A stretch of 64,000 nt of DNA from Micavibrio aeruginosavorus. Lineage in GTDB: Bacteria > Pseudomonadota > Alphaproteobacteria > Micavibrionales > Micavibrionaceae. Where the stretch lies: the NCBI GenBank assembly GCA_016432265.1, contig CP066681.1:1142342-1206341 (forward strand). Reading direction: 5' to 3'. The notes under the pieces were generated by a model. That model saw nothing but the letters and a program-made list of their open reading frames with translations. It was not told where the DNA came from and did no database searches. A program made the position numbers and the translations under genes. Of the stretch, positions 37,620 to 46,378 are shown in pieces; position 1 is the stretch's first letter, and each line of letters begins with the position of its first letter.

Positions 37620-39584
37620 ATGAGTCGTAAACCCATGGCATCAAAAACAACGAGCAAGGCTGCTGCAAAGAAAAAAGAGCAGGAGCAAGAGGATACCCGC
37701 GAGTCCACTGTCGTAAAGGGCTCTTTGGAATCCATCGTCAAAAAGCTCGTGATCAAGGGTAAGGAGCAAGGCTTCCTGACCTACGATGAAATCAACAAGT
37801 CTCTGCCGGCGCAGGAATTCTCATCCGACCAGATCGAGGATTCGATGGCGACCATCACAGATGCCGGGATTCAGCTGGTCGACAGCGAAGACGATTTGGA
37901 AGCCGAGGCCGAAGCCGAGACTGAAGAAAAAGGCGAATACGAATCCGGCGGTAACATCGACGATGACGATACCGGCCGCACCGATGATCCGGTGCGAATG
38001 TATCTGCGCGAAATGGGGTCTGTCGAATTGCTCTCCCGCGAGGGTGAGATCGCGATCGCCAAGCGCATAGAGGCGGGCCGCGAAATGATGATCGGCGGGA
38101 TTTGTGAAAGCCCGCTCGCGATCGAGGCGATCATCGCCTGGAACGAGGCCCTTCAGAAGGGCGAGATTATGCTGCGCGAGGTCATCGACCTTGACGCTAC
38201 CTATGGCGGCGAACAGGGCGAAGCGCCGATGGAAGCCGAAGAACGTGAGGAGCCTGAGCCGTCCGAGGGCGGCGAAGGGGGTGAGGGCGGCGAAGGCACC
38301 GGCGACGAGGAGGGAGGCATCTCCCTTTCCGCGATGGAACTCGAATTGCTGCCGCAGGTGACGGAAACTTTCGGCAAGATACAGAAGACCTACAAGAAGC
38401 TGCGCAAGGTTCAGACCGAGCGCATGGAGTTCACTTCCAAAAGCAAGGAGCCTCCGCCGGCGCTGAACAAGAAATATGACGGTGTGAAGCAGGAAATGGT
38501 CGAGTTGATGAACGAGGTGCGTTTGAACAACGCCCGTATCGATCAGTTGATCGACCGCCTCTACAAGGCCAATCGCGAGCTGGTCAGCCTTGAAGGCGGT
38601 CTGATGCGCATGGCGGTGGATTGCGGCGTCAAACGCGAGGACTTCATCGAACAATATTTCGGCAACGAGCAAAACCCGCGCTGGGGCGCCAATATCGCCA
38701 AGCTCAAGGGCAAAGGCTGGCCCAAGTTTTCCGACAAGCATAAGGATGACATCAAAACCGTCCGCGACCGCGTCACGGAAATCTCCGAGGAGGCGCAGCT
38801 TCCCATCGCCGAATTTCGTCGCATCGTCTCCACAGTGCAAAAAGGCGAACGCGAAGCCAGCCGCGCCAAGAAGGAAATGGTCGAGGCCAACCTGCGTCTT
38901 GTGATTTCTATCGCCAAGAAATACACCAATCGCGGCCTGCAGTTCCTGGATCTCATTCAGGAAGGTAATATCGGCCTGATGAAGGCCGTCGATAAGTTTG
39001 AATATCGCCGCGGCTATAAATTCTCGACCTACGCCACATGGTGGATCCGTCAGGCGATCACGCGCTCTATCGCCGATCAGGCGCGCACCATCCGTATTCC
39101 GGTGCATATGATTGAAACGATCAACAAGCTGGTGCGCACCAGCCGCCAGATGATGCACGAAATCGGCCGCGAGCCCACACCGGAGGAACTTGCCGAGCGC
39201 CTGCATATGCCTCTTGATAAAGTGCGTAAGGTTCTCAAAATCGCGAAAGAGCCTGTTTCCCTCGAAACCCCGATCGGCGACGAGGAAGACTCGACCCTGG
39301 GCGATTTCATCGAGGATAAGAACGCGCTTCTGCCTGTGGATGCCGCTATTCATTCGAACCTGCGCGAAACCACGACGCGGGTTCTGGCGACCCTGACCCC
39401 GCGTGAAGAACGTGTTCTGCGCATGCGCTTTGGCATCGGTATGAACACCGATCACACGCTCGAAGAAGTTGGTCAGCAGTTCAATGTGACCCGCGAACGT
39501 ATCCGCCAGATTGAGGCCAAAGCGCTGCGTAAATTGAAACACCCCAGTCGCAGCCGTAAATTGAGAAGCTTCCTCGATACATAA
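37620..39584 (+). CDS. rpoD: RNA polymerase primary sigma factor (sigma-70)
   Basis: The 654-residue protein is the housekeeping sigma factor. It has region 1.1 ([19 protein letters not shown]), region 1.2 ([22 protein letters not shown]), region 2 ([21 protein letters not shown], then [16 protein letters not shown]), region 3 and region 4 ([22 protein letters not shown] and the helix-turn-helix [17 protein letters not shown]). The non-conserved region after 1.2 carries an acidic Glu/Gly repeat (about residues 205-235, containing [10 protein letters not shown]). A second Met at residue 6 is a possible start. Confidence 0.98.
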   Translation: MSRKPMASKTTSKAAAKKKEQEQEDTRESTVVKGSLESIVKKLVIKGKEQGFLTYDEINKSLPAQEFSSDQIEDSMATITDAGIQLVDSEDDLEAEAEAETEEKGEYESGGNIDDDDTGRTDDPVRMYLREMGSVELLSREGEIAIAKRIEAGREMMIGGICESPLAIEAIIAWNEALQKGEIMLREVIDLDATYGGEQGEAPMEAEEREEPEPSEGGEGGEGGEGTGDEEGGISLSAMELELLPQVTETFGKIQKTYKKLRKVQTERMEFTSKSKEPPPALNKKYDGVKQEMVELMNEVRLNNARIDQLIDRLYKANRELVSLEGGLMRMAVDCGVKREDFIEQYFGNEQNPRWGANIAKLKGKGWPKFSDKHKDDIKTVRDRVTEISEEAQLPIAEFRRIVSTVQKGEREASRAKKEMVEANLRLVISIAKKYTNRGLQFLDLIQEGNIGLMKAVDKFEYRRGYKFSTYATWWIRQAITRSIADQARTIRIPVHMIETINKLVRTSRQMMHEIGREPTPEELAERLHMPLDKVRKVLKIAKEPVSLETPIGDEEDSTLGDFIEDKNALLPVDAAIHSNLRETTTRVLATLTPREERVLRMRFGIGMNTDHTLEEVGQQFNVTRERIRQIEAKALRKLKHPSRSRKLRSFLDT

Positions 39585-39615
39585 GGGTTGCATAAGATTT
39601 CCGGGAAGGGAAATT

Positions 39616-40425
39616 ATGTCGAAATTAGCGTTGAGAGATCGCTTCTCTGAATGGGTGGGAAATTCCCCCGTAGTGGGGATTCCTGCCGGTGCCGCCTTGT
39701 TGGGGTATGGCGCGGTGCGTGGTTTTGTCGAAGGCATCAAATGGCGGTTCGATGCGGCAACAAAACCAATCGCTGATTTTGATCCTCGATCGCCGCAGGA
39801 AGGGCCAAGCCTGAGTGACCAGATGGCCGTCAAGAATTATCGTGAATGCCTTGAATGGTCACTGGGTGTTCTCGGCGGTGGTCGTGTTGATAAACTTCTT
39901 GATCGCTTGTCGTTGACCGACATTCCGCACGTCGATAAAAAAAGCCAAATATGGGCGCTGTCACAATCCTATGCGGGGATCAAAAATCTGCCGCAGCACG
40001 AGCAGCTTATAAAATACGGCCTCAATGATCGGGCTGTTCTGAGCGTTGCGCGGGGCATTGATTTAGCGATTGGCAGAACTTTAAGAGAGTTTTCACAGGA
40101 GGTTCCGCCTGAAGAATGGAAAGAAAAACCCAAAACTTTCATTCAGGGCGCTTTTGATGCTCAGGGTTTAAAGATCGCCTCGACGAACCAGATTGTGAAA
40201 GATCGTGTTTTCTTCCTTGAGGCCTGCGTAAAAAGCAGCCTTGAATCATGCTCGTTCCATGACAGAAAAGACCCGGCTACGAAGGATAAGCTGTCAAAGG
40301 TACTGCTGGATTGGCTGGTGGAAGATGTGCAGGCGGAAGTGCCGGATATCTTCGGCGAGATTAAAGCCCCGGAGTTTGTGTCTCAAAGAGGGCGCGCATT
40401 CGATATCCCTGATTGCTGGACTTGA
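39616..40425 (+). CDS. Hypothetical protein
   Basis: The 269-residue protein is not recognised. It begins with a Gly/Ala-rich stretch (residues 14-40, containing VVGIPAGAALLGYGAVRGF) that could associate with membrane. A predicted mostly helical, charged domain follows. No catalytic motif stands out. A strong GGGAAGGG ribosome binding site precedes the ATG, so it is very likely translated. It lies 31 nt after rpoD and may be co-transcribed with it. Confidence 0.7.
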   Translation: MSKLALRDRFSEWVGNSPVVGIPAGAALLGYGAVRGFVEGIKWRFDAATKPIADFDPRSPQEGPSLSDQMAVKNYRECLEWSLGVLGGGRVDKLLDRLSLTDIPHVDKKSQIWALSQSYAGIKNLPQHEQLIKYGLNDRAVLSVARGIDLAIGRTLREFSQEVPPEEWKEKPKTFIQGAFDAQGLKIASTNQIVKDRVFFLEACVKSSLESCSFHDRKDPATKDKLSKVLLDWLVEDVQAEVPDIFGEIKAPEFVSQRGRAFDIPDCWT

Positions 40426-40453
40426 CTGCGATATAGATGAACAGCGTACGGGT

Positions 40454-40474
40454 GGCGGCGCTTGTTGCGCCGCC
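40454..40474. terminator. GC-rich perfect hairpin between convergent genes
   Basis: GGCGGCGC (40454-40461) pairs perfectly with GCGCCGCC (40467-40474) around TTGTT. It has no T run on either side. It lies between the unknown gene after rpoD and the frameshifted gene converging on it. Confidence 0.45.
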
Positions 40475-40517
40475 TGGGCGCTCCTTAAGGATTCTATGGA
40501 GTTGCCGTGTATGGCGG

Positions 40518-41108
40518 TTAAGGCTCCATGCCTTTTATAAAACGTCGATGCTTGCCGTCTACCACAAAGACAGTATTCGGATTGTGTCCCGCTTTTTCGA
40601 GAGCCCTGCTCAGGGCGTTGGCGGCGGCGCCGTCTATGTTCGCGTGGAAGAACATCAACTCCTCGCTGGAGGGGGTGGCGGCAGGCTGCAAGACGGCGGA
40701 CTGATCGATATGTTTCTGGATATCCGGGCGCGCTTGCTCCAGCGCGCTGATCATGGATTTATAGAGCGATACGATATCGGCGTGCTTGACGGTTTTCATC
40801 TTGCCTTCACGGGTTGAGTCGTTGAACGTAACCCAGAATGTTGCGCCATCCATGGCGCCTTCGACCTTGGGCTTCCCGCCATCTGTGGTTGAATAATACA
40901 CATTGCCGCCTTTGAAAGGCGCTGTGCCGAGTTCGCGGTCGGCTGCATCGGCGATAACGGCCTCTGTTTTGCCAAGCGCGGTCAGCAGGGCCGGGTTCAT
41001 GACCTCCTTGCCGAAATAACCGTGTTCGCATGTCTTGTCATAGGGATGGCGTGCGTTATGCGTTGCGATGATAATGCGCCAGCTTTGGTCGCCCCATGGA
41101 GCGGGCAA
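40518..41108 (-). CDS. Hypothetical protein, 3' part of an apparently frameshifted gene
   Basis: This frame encodes a globular-looking protein (196 residues from a TTG at 41108), not recognised. The reading frame stays open upstream to a TAG at 41175-41177, and the residues just before the TTG (QRQPFEINVKLFKL) read as real protein. There is no ribosome binding site before 41108. A second frame starting at 41296 with a good ribosome binding site overlaps it. The simplest reading is one gene of about 255 residues with a -1 shift between 41174 and about 41100, from a 1-nt deletion or a sequencing error. Confidence 0.55.
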   Translation of the reverse strand: MPAPWGDQSWRIIIATHNARHPYDKTCEHGYFGKEVMNPALLTALGKTEAVIADAADRELGTAPFKGGNVYYSTTDGGKPKVEGAMDGATFWVTFNDSTREGKMKTVKHADIVSLYKSMISALEQARPDIQKHIDQSAVLQPAATPSSEELMFFHANIDGAAANALSRALEKAGHNPNTVFVVDGKHRRFIKGMEP

Positions 41109-41296
41109 TTTGAAAAGTTTGACGTTGATCTCAAACGGCTGGCGTTGGCCACCGGTGGGAATGAGAGCGTATGGCTAAGGTCTTCCTCGGGTGTAGGCGC
41201 GGGGGCGGTCTCTCCGGCAGATGGTTGGCCGAACGATTGCCGTGCGATCTCTGAAAGGCGGTTCAGACCGGATATGACTCGTTGACGAATGCTCAT
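40997..41296 (-). pseudogene. 5' part of the apparently frameshifted gene
   Basis: The frame starts at ATG 41296 with a GAGGG ribosome binding site about 10 nt upstream and encodes MSIRQRVISGLNRLSEIARQ, then a Pro/Ala/Glu-rich linker. After residue 45 or so the composition degrades into Ser/Arg/Asn-rich sequence typical of an out-of-frame read. The downstream frame, shifted by -1, takes over with protein-like sequence. A real separate small gene ending at 40997 is less likely. Confidence 0.45.
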
Positions 41297-41466
41297 GGAA
41301 ACGAAACCCTCTTTGTTTTTATTGACATAATTTTATCACAGTGCGGGTTATTCTTCAATTTTATGCACATCTGTCTCCATAGCGCCTGGAAGCCTGTGTT
41401 TCTGCAATTTTTAAAGGTCATAAGGCTGGAAACGACGGGGAAAACCTGCTAATCCATCTCATGGTC

Positions 41467-41543
41467 GGGCCTGTAGCTCAGTTGGTTAGAGCTGGGTGCT
41501 CATAACGCCTAGGTCGGGGGTTCAAGTCCCTCCGGGCCCACCA
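41467..41543 (+). tRNA. tRNA with anticodon CAT (probably tRNA-Ile2, possibly elongator Met)
   Basis: A complete 77-nt cloverleaf can be drawn. The acceptor stem is GGGCCTG with CGGGCCC, and the D arm is GCTC/GAGC. The anticodon stem GGGTG/CGCCT (two wobble pairs) encloses CTCATAA. The T arm is GGGGG/CCCTC with TTCAAGT (one G-T pair), and CCA is encoded at 41541-41543. The body (GGGCCTGTAGCTCAG and GGGCCCACCA) resembles alphaproteobacterial tRNA-Ile. That favours the minor isoleucine tRNA whose C34 is changed to lysidine by TilS. It lacks the first A-rich features of initiator tRNA. Confidence 0.93.
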
Positions 41544-41785
41544 TTTTCAAAAAATATCAATAGTCTCAATGGCTTGGAGAATGATTTATCTGGTGAGACA
41601 CGAAAGTGGGACATCACCGTGAAGAGTCCAGGCACTATGAAGAATCCAGACTATTTGATGCTTTCATAAGGCTGATTTTTCCGTGAAAGCGGGAGCATCT
41701 GGCGGGCGGAGGGGAAGCGGCGCCGAAACCCGGAAAACCTCCGCCCTATCGGTCAGGCAAACCTGCCGGATATCATTCGGTATTT

Positions 41786-43051
41786 TTAAAATTTGGTTCC
41801 GAGCGTCAGCCAGAGTTTTTCGGTATCCGTGTATAAATCGTCGGCGTCATAATCGGCGTATTTTATCGATACCGACCACTCTTTGAAGGGGTAGGTGCTG
41901 TCTTCCGTTTTGAAGGTTCGGCTGGCTTGCAGGTTCCATTCCGATCCATAATCGCTGCTGGTATCCTCCGCATCGTAATCATGATAGACGAGATCCAGAA
42001 CCGTATTATCGAGCCATGCGCCTGCGCCATTCACTTTATAGGAAACCTTGGCGTATTTATCCTCAAGGCCGTTCGCCGGCGTCGTCAGGAATTTATCGGC
42101 CCAGCCGTTGAACGCGTGCAGGGTCGCAAGCGGGGTCTGGAAGGCGCTGGTGCCGTCGCCGCCGAGAGACTCATAACCCATGCCCAGCGTCCAGCCGCCA
42201 TATTTCAGTGCCGGGCTGAGGTAGTAATAAGACTCATCATAGTTGGCTGTGTTATTGCCATGATCGCTTTGCGTGGCGGCCTCGGCTTCATAAGCCAGCT
42301 TCCAGCTATCGCTCAACGGCGTTTCGCCGGTCAGGCGAAGGCCGAGAGTGCGCGAAGACGATGTGGGCGCGAGTTCGAAATCCATCCAGTAGCCATAGCC
42401 CGTCAAGTTCAGCCAGGGAGCATGGGCATAGGTGGCGTGGGCGATATGGACAGGCCCGTCCCAGTTGCCTTGCGAGTGATCCGTGCCGTAAATCCGGTTG
42501 ACTGTGCGGATATAGGCGTACATCAGGCTGAGGTCTTTTATGCTTTTATTCTCGATCGAGAGCGCATCAAAAGTCTGATCGTTCTGGCGCCACCCGACCG
42601 AACCGATAAAGCGCTGATTATCCAGGTTGATAATCTGGCGTCCTGCCTTGATTGTTGTTTCCGGCAGACCTGTCCATGACAACCAGAGTTGATTCAGTTC
42701 CTCTGTTTCAGGGTCTGCAATCGTCGGGTATTGCGTGCGGCCGTTCAAGCCGTCGTTATAGTCGCCGTCCCCCAGATTGGCGACGAAATCGCCCTCGATC
42801 AGCGCTTGAAAATTTTGATAGACGCCGGTTTTAAAGCCGGTGCGAACCCTGAGCGTTGAAGCATGGGCTTCAGCCGTGACCGGTGCAGGGCCATCCTGAT
42901 CGACAGTCTCATAGCGATAGCGGATGTCGCCGTAAAAGGTGCCTTTTTTTATAAAATCGGAGGAATCGCCAGCCTGAGCGATTGTGGCAGGAGCCAGAAA
43001 GGATGATGTGGCAAGGCAAATCAGCAGAAAGGTCTTGTTTTTGGATGTCAT
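41786..43051 (-). CDS. Outer-membrane porin, alginate-export-like family
   Basis: The 421-residue protein has a signal peptide (about 1-27, ending AQA). Many alternating amphipathic strands rich in Tyr, Trp, Asp and Gly follow, and it ends in Phe (LWLTLGTKF), as expected of an outer-membrane beta-barrel. The segment LSWTGLPETTIKAGRQIINLDNQRFIG is characteristic of the alginate-export porin family. The substrate is unknown. A perfect FNR-type palindrome lies 66 nt before the start codon, which suggests induction at low oxygen. Confidence 0.8.
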   Translation of the reverse strand: MTSKNKTFLLICLATSSFLAPATIAQAGDSSDFIKKGTFYGDIRYRYETVDQDGPAPVTAEAHASTLRVRTGFKTGVYQNFQALIEGDFVANLGDGDYNDGLNGRTQYPTIADPETEELNQLWLSWTGLPETTIKAGRQIINLDNQRFIGSVGWRQNDQTFDALSIENKSIKDLSLMYAYIRTVNRIYGTDHSQGNWDGPVHIAHATYAHAPWLNLTGYGYWMDFELAPTSSSRTLGLRLTGETPLSDSWKLAYEAEAATQSDHGNNTANYDESYYYLSPALKYGGWTLGMGYESLGGDGTSAFQTPLATLHAFNGWADKFLTTPANGLEDKYAKVSYKVNGAGAWLDNTVLDLVYHDYDAEDTSSDYGSEWNLQASRTFKTEDSTYPFKEWSVSIKYADYDADDLYTDTEKLWLTLGTKF

Positions 43052-43117
43052 AATCAGGTTATTCCTTATGGTGAGGAAAAGCTTAGCACACTAGACCGCA
43101 TATCTTTGTACATTCAT

Positions 43118-43131
43118 TTGATCCAAATCAA
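43118..43131. promoter_or_regulatory. FNR-type box upstream of the porin gene
   Basis: TTGATCCAAATCAA matches the FNR/ANR consensus TTGAT-N4-ATCAA exactly. It lies 66 nt upstream of the porin ATG and just past the nrdG stop. Confidence 0.75.
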
Positions 43132-43145
43132 GTCATGTAGTTTTG

Positions 43146-43844
43146 CTAAAAGTTTCTGAACTCCATTTGAAAGTTTTTAGGGGGCTTCAGAGATGTTATG
43201 TTAAGAGGTCGCGTTTGCGGCGGCAGGGATTTTAATGTCGGGCGGTCATTGTCGGCGCGAAAATTCTGGATGTAATAGGTGCCGGAATAGCCGCGTTCAT
43301 CAAGATTGTCCATGATTTCGTGGATGTCCGACTCGTTCATCAGCGCCGTATGGACTGTCGTTCTGATCTCGAAGGGAACCTTGCCCTGACCGCAAAGCAG
43401 GTCGAGGGTTTTGGAAAAATCATTGAATTTCGCAACTCCTGTAACGGCCTTGAATTTTTGCGGCGGAGCCTTGTAGTCAAGCGCAACGTAATCCAGAAAG
43501 CCGGATTCAAGAAAATTCTCGATGATATCGGGGCGCAACCCGTTGGTGTCGAGTTTGGCTGCGTAACCCATCCGCCTTATCTCGGTGATGAAGTCCGGCA
43601 GACCGGGATAACTGGAGGCTTCGCCCCCGGAAAGCACGACCCCATCCAGCAATCCTTGTCTTTTTCTGAGAAAGGCGAGCACCTGTTCGGCGCTGCCCCT
43701 GCCTTTTCCCTTGACGATTTGCGGATTGTGGCAGTAGCCGCAACGCATATTGCATCCTGAAAACCATACAATGCACGCCGTTCGCCCTGGAAAATCCAGC
43801 ATGGTGAACGGCGTGACACTATAGATCGGCAGGACATCAGACAT
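43146..43844 (-). CDS. nrdG: Anaerobic ribonucleoside-triphosphate reductase activating protein
   Basis: NrdG is the radical-SAM enzyme that creates the glycyl radical on NrdD. The 232-residue protein has the CxxxCxxC motif (Cys31, Cys35, Cys38 in GCNMRCGYCHNPQ), the GGE-type motif (VLSGGEAS) and a family N-terminus (LPIYSVTPFTMLDFPGR). This is the longer NrdG subtype related to pyruvate formate-lyase activases. The ATG at 43844 overlaps the nrdD stop by 8 nt, and upstream in-frame starts would lie inside nrdD. Confidence 0.92.
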   Translation of the reverse strand: MSDVLPIYSVTPFTMLDFPGRTACIVWFSGCNMRCGYCHNPQIVKGKGRGSAEQVLAFLRKRQGLLDGVVLSGGEASSYPGLPDFITEIRRMGYAAKLDTNGLRPDIIENFLESGFLDYVALDYKAPPQKFKAVTGVAKFNDFSKTLDLLCGQGKVPFEIRTTVHTALMNESDIHEIMDNLDERGYSGTYYIQNFRADNDRPTLKSLPPQTRPLNITSLKPPKNFQMEFRNF

Positions 43845-45897
43845 TGTGGAAGAGGTTGCCGGTATCGACCTGATCTTCACGGAAATGCAGACGCTCGCGG
43901 TGTTCGCCTTTCTTCCCTGTATTAAAGCTGTCGACCGGGCGGAAATACCCCATGACGCGCGTCCAGACGTTGGTTTTCGCGCCGCATTTCGGGCATTCCG
44001 GCTGCTCGCCGTTCAGATAGCCGTGCGTTTCGCAGGTTGAGAATACCGGCGTGACCGTTATGTACGGCATTTGATAATTCTCGATGACCTTCTTGACGAA
44101 ATTTTTGCAGGCTTCGGCGCTCGAGAGTTTTTCATTCATGTAGAGATGAAGAACGGTTCCGCCCGTGTACTTGCATTGCAGCTTGTTTTGCAATTCCAGC
44201 GCTTCGAACGGATCATCGGTGTGGCCGACAGGGATCTGGGACGAGTTTGTGTAATAGATGTTCTCTCCGGATCCTGCCTGAATGATATCCGTAAAGCGCT
44301 TCTTGTCTTCCTTGGCGAAGCGATAGGTCGTGCCTTCCGCCGGGGTGGCCTCAAGGTTGTAGAGATTGCCGGTCTCTTCCTGATAGGCCACCATGCGAGA
44401 ACGCATGTGATCGAGAATCTCAAGGCACATCGCGATCCCGCGTTCGTCGGTGATGTCGTACTTGTCGCCAGTGAAGTTGCGGATCATTTCGTTCATGCCG
44501 TTGACGCCGATTGTCGAGAAATGGTTCTTAAGGAACGGCAGGTAGCGCGAAGTGTACGGATAAAGGCCGCGATCGTACATTTTCTGCACGAAGGCGCGCT
44601 TCTTCTCCAGCGTCGATTTACTGATGTCCATCAACCGGTCTATCTCCCTCATCAGCGCGGCACGGTCGCCTTTGAAGCGATAACCGAGACGGGCCATGTT
44701 GAGCGTAACGACGCCGATCGACCCGGTCATTTCCGCAGAGCCGAAGAGGCCGTTGCCGCGTTTCAGGAGTTCGCGCAAGTCAAGCTGCAAGCGGCAGCAC
44801 ATCGAGCGCACAGCGCCGGGAGAATAGGCTTCGGGGTTTCTGACCCGCTCGCCTTTATCGTTTTTCATCCACTGGCTGCCGACAAAGTTCTGGAAGTAGG
44901 AAGACCCGACCTTTGCCGTGTTCTCGAAAATGGACTTGGCCACTTTGCTGTCCCAGTCGAAGTCTTCGGTAATATTGACTGTCGGGATCGGGAATGTAAA
45001 AGGCTGGCCCGAGGAGTCGCCTTCGGTCATGACTTCATAATAGGCAATGACGATCATCTCCATTTCCGGCACGAAATGCTTGAAGGTCAGATCTTCAAGG
45101 CTGCGGATGCCCATGTCGCGCTGCTGGGCGCGGGCCAGCAGCTCGTCGTTGCCGATGCCGCGGAAGAAATGCTGGTCTTTATAGGTCGGGAAGGAGCCTT
45201 GCAAATCTTCCGGCACGGTGATGTCCAGCGTGATGTTGGTGAAGGGCGATTGTCCCCAGCGCGCCGGAACGTTCAGATTGTAAACGAATTGGCGGATGGC
45301 TTTTTTGACTTCGCGGAAAGACAGGTTGTCATAGAAGACGTAAGGTGCCAGATATGTGTCGAAGCTGGAAAACGCCTGAGCCCCGGCCCATTCGGACTGA
45401 AGAATGCCCATGAAGTTGGCCATTTGCCCCAGGGCTTCACGGAAATGGCGCGGCGGCCGGGAGGATACGCGGCCCCGGACGCCATCGAAGCCTTCGTTCA
45501 GCAAGGCGCGCAAGCTCCACCCGGCGCAATAGCCGCTCAGGCAGTCAAGATCATGGATGTGTACATCTCCCTGGCGGTGCGCCTGCCCCTCTTCAGCGCT
45601 ATAGACTTCATCCAGCCAGAAATTGGCGATCACTTTCCCCGCCACGTTATTAATAAGGCCGGCGTTGGAATAGCCGGTGTTGGCGTTGGCATTGATGCGC
45701 CAGTCCGATTTGGAGATATATTCGGAAACCGCCTCGCTGCAATCCACTTGTGTGCCGCCATACAGGGTCGTGATATGGTCTGCTGTCGTCGTGCCCAGAG
45801 CTTTTTTGACAATATCCTGATTGTTTTTCTCGGTTCTGTCCGGAGCGGGCGAATCTGTGGATTTTTTGGCTTCAAGAGGGGTGAGAATGGCGGCCAT
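43837..45897 (-). CDS. nrdD: Anaerobic ribonucleoside-triphosphate reductase
   Basis: NrdD reduces ribonucleotides to deoxyribonucleotides without oxygen using a glycyl radical. The 686-residue protein has the radical Gly650 in RVMGYFRP near the C-terminus, preceded by a four-Cys zinc site (STCETHGYLNG, then ECPKCGAKTNVW). The N-terminal part lacks a recognisable full ATP-cone. The ATG at 45897 has an AGGAG site 7 nt upstream. Two NrdR boxes and an FNR box lie upstream. Confidence 0.95.
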   Translation of the reverse strand: MAAILTPLEAKKSTDSPAPDRTEKNNQDIVKKALGTTTADHITTLYGGTQVDCSEAVSEYISKSDWRINANANTGYSNAGLINNVAGKVIANFWLDEVYSAEEGQAHRQGDVHIHDLDCLSGYCAGWSLRALLNEGFDGVRGRVSSRPPRHFREALGQMANFMGILQSEWAGAQAFSSFDTYLAPYVFYDNLSFREVKKAIRQFVYNLNVPARWGQSPFTNITLDITVPEDLQGSFPTYKDQHFFRGIGNDELLARAQQRDMGIRSLEDLTFKHFVPEMEMIVIAYYEVMTEGDSSGQPFTFPIPTVNITEDFDWDSKVAKSIFENTAKVGSSYFQNFVGSQWMKNDKGERVRNPEAYSPGAVRSMCCRLQLDLRELLKRGNGLFGSAEMTGSIGVVTLNMARLGYRFKGDRAALMREIDRLMDISKSTLEKKRAFVQKMYDRGLYPYTSRYLPFLKNHFSTIGVNGMNEMIRNFTGDKYDITDERGIAMCLEILDHMRSRMVAYQEETGNLYNLEATPAEGTTYRFAKEDKKRFTDIIQAGSGENIYYTNSSQIPVGHTDDPFEALELQNKLQCKYTGGTVLHLYMNEKLSSAEACKNFVKKVIENYQMPYITVTPVFSTCETHGYLNGEQPECPKCGAKTNVWTRVMGYFRPVDSFNTGKKGEHRERLHFREDQVDTGNLFHNV

Positions 45898-45956
45898 AGG
45901 GCGTCTCCTGTGATCTGCTGACTGTGAATAAGCTTGTGGAAAAGAAATCGTGAATA

Positions 45957-46004
45957 ACACAAGATCTTGTGTCTTACAGATACAGCCTACACAACATGTG
46001 GTGT
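45957..46004. promoter_or_regulatory. Tandem NrdR boxes upstream of nrdDG
   Basis: ACACAAGATCTTGTGT (45957-45972) is a perfect palindrome. ACACAACATGTGGTGT (45989-46004) is a near palindrome. Both match the NrdR box pattern and begin 32 nt apart, about three helical turns, as is usual for NrdR repressor sites. Confidence 0.85.
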
Positions 46005-46011
46005 TCTAAAT

Positions 46012-46025
46012 TTGATCTAGGTCAA
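46012..46025. promoter_or_regulatory. FNR-type box upstream of nrdDG
   Basis: TTGATCTAGGTCAA fits TTGAT-N4-ATCAA with one mismatch (G for A). It lies 115 nt before the nrdD start, beyond the NrdR boxes, which suits activation at low oxygen. Confidence 0.65.
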
Positions 46026-46378
46026 AAATGACAGAGATTTTTGCGATCTGTTTACCTTTTTTTAGTGATTGTTGTGTTTTTGCTCTCCGCGAAGGAAGAG
46101 TTATGGAGAGTATTGCGATTATGTGATTTTCAAAGGCCCTGAAACGACCTTTCAGGACAGGGATGCCCTGCCGAGTCGCCCCGCAGACGAAGTAATATAA
46201 TTACAAACTTTGAGGAAATCTGGTTACACCCCCGGCGACCTCAAGAAAAATTTGTCAGATTCTATGTTTCTCTCTAGCCTTTTTTTCTCTTATGTCTATT
46301 ATCCGGGTCATACACATATAGAAAACTTTGGCACGCTCCTGCGCCAGCAGGTGCCGTGCGGATTTCAGGGAGGAAAAA
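46026..46378. other. Intergenic stretch without a gene
   Basis: These 353 nt separate the divergent nrdD and repeat-protein genes. I see no reading frame with a ribosome binding site. A frame from 46210 runs out of phase into the next gene and is a shadow. Confidence 0.5.

Noticed and set aside
37821..39833. 670-codon minus-strand frame opposite rpoD
   Set aside because: It is a shadow of rpoD and extends into the next gene's start with no ribosome binding site.
41701..41770. Two hairpins downstream of the porin gene (GGCGGAGG/CCTCCGCC and CAGG/CCTG)
   Set aside because: The first has a 25-nt loop, the second a bulge, and neither has a T run, so I could not support a terminator.
44071..45921. 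616-codon plus-strand frame opposite nrdD
   Set aside because: It is complementary to a clear nrdD and arises from its codon bias; the family motifs are all on the minus strand.
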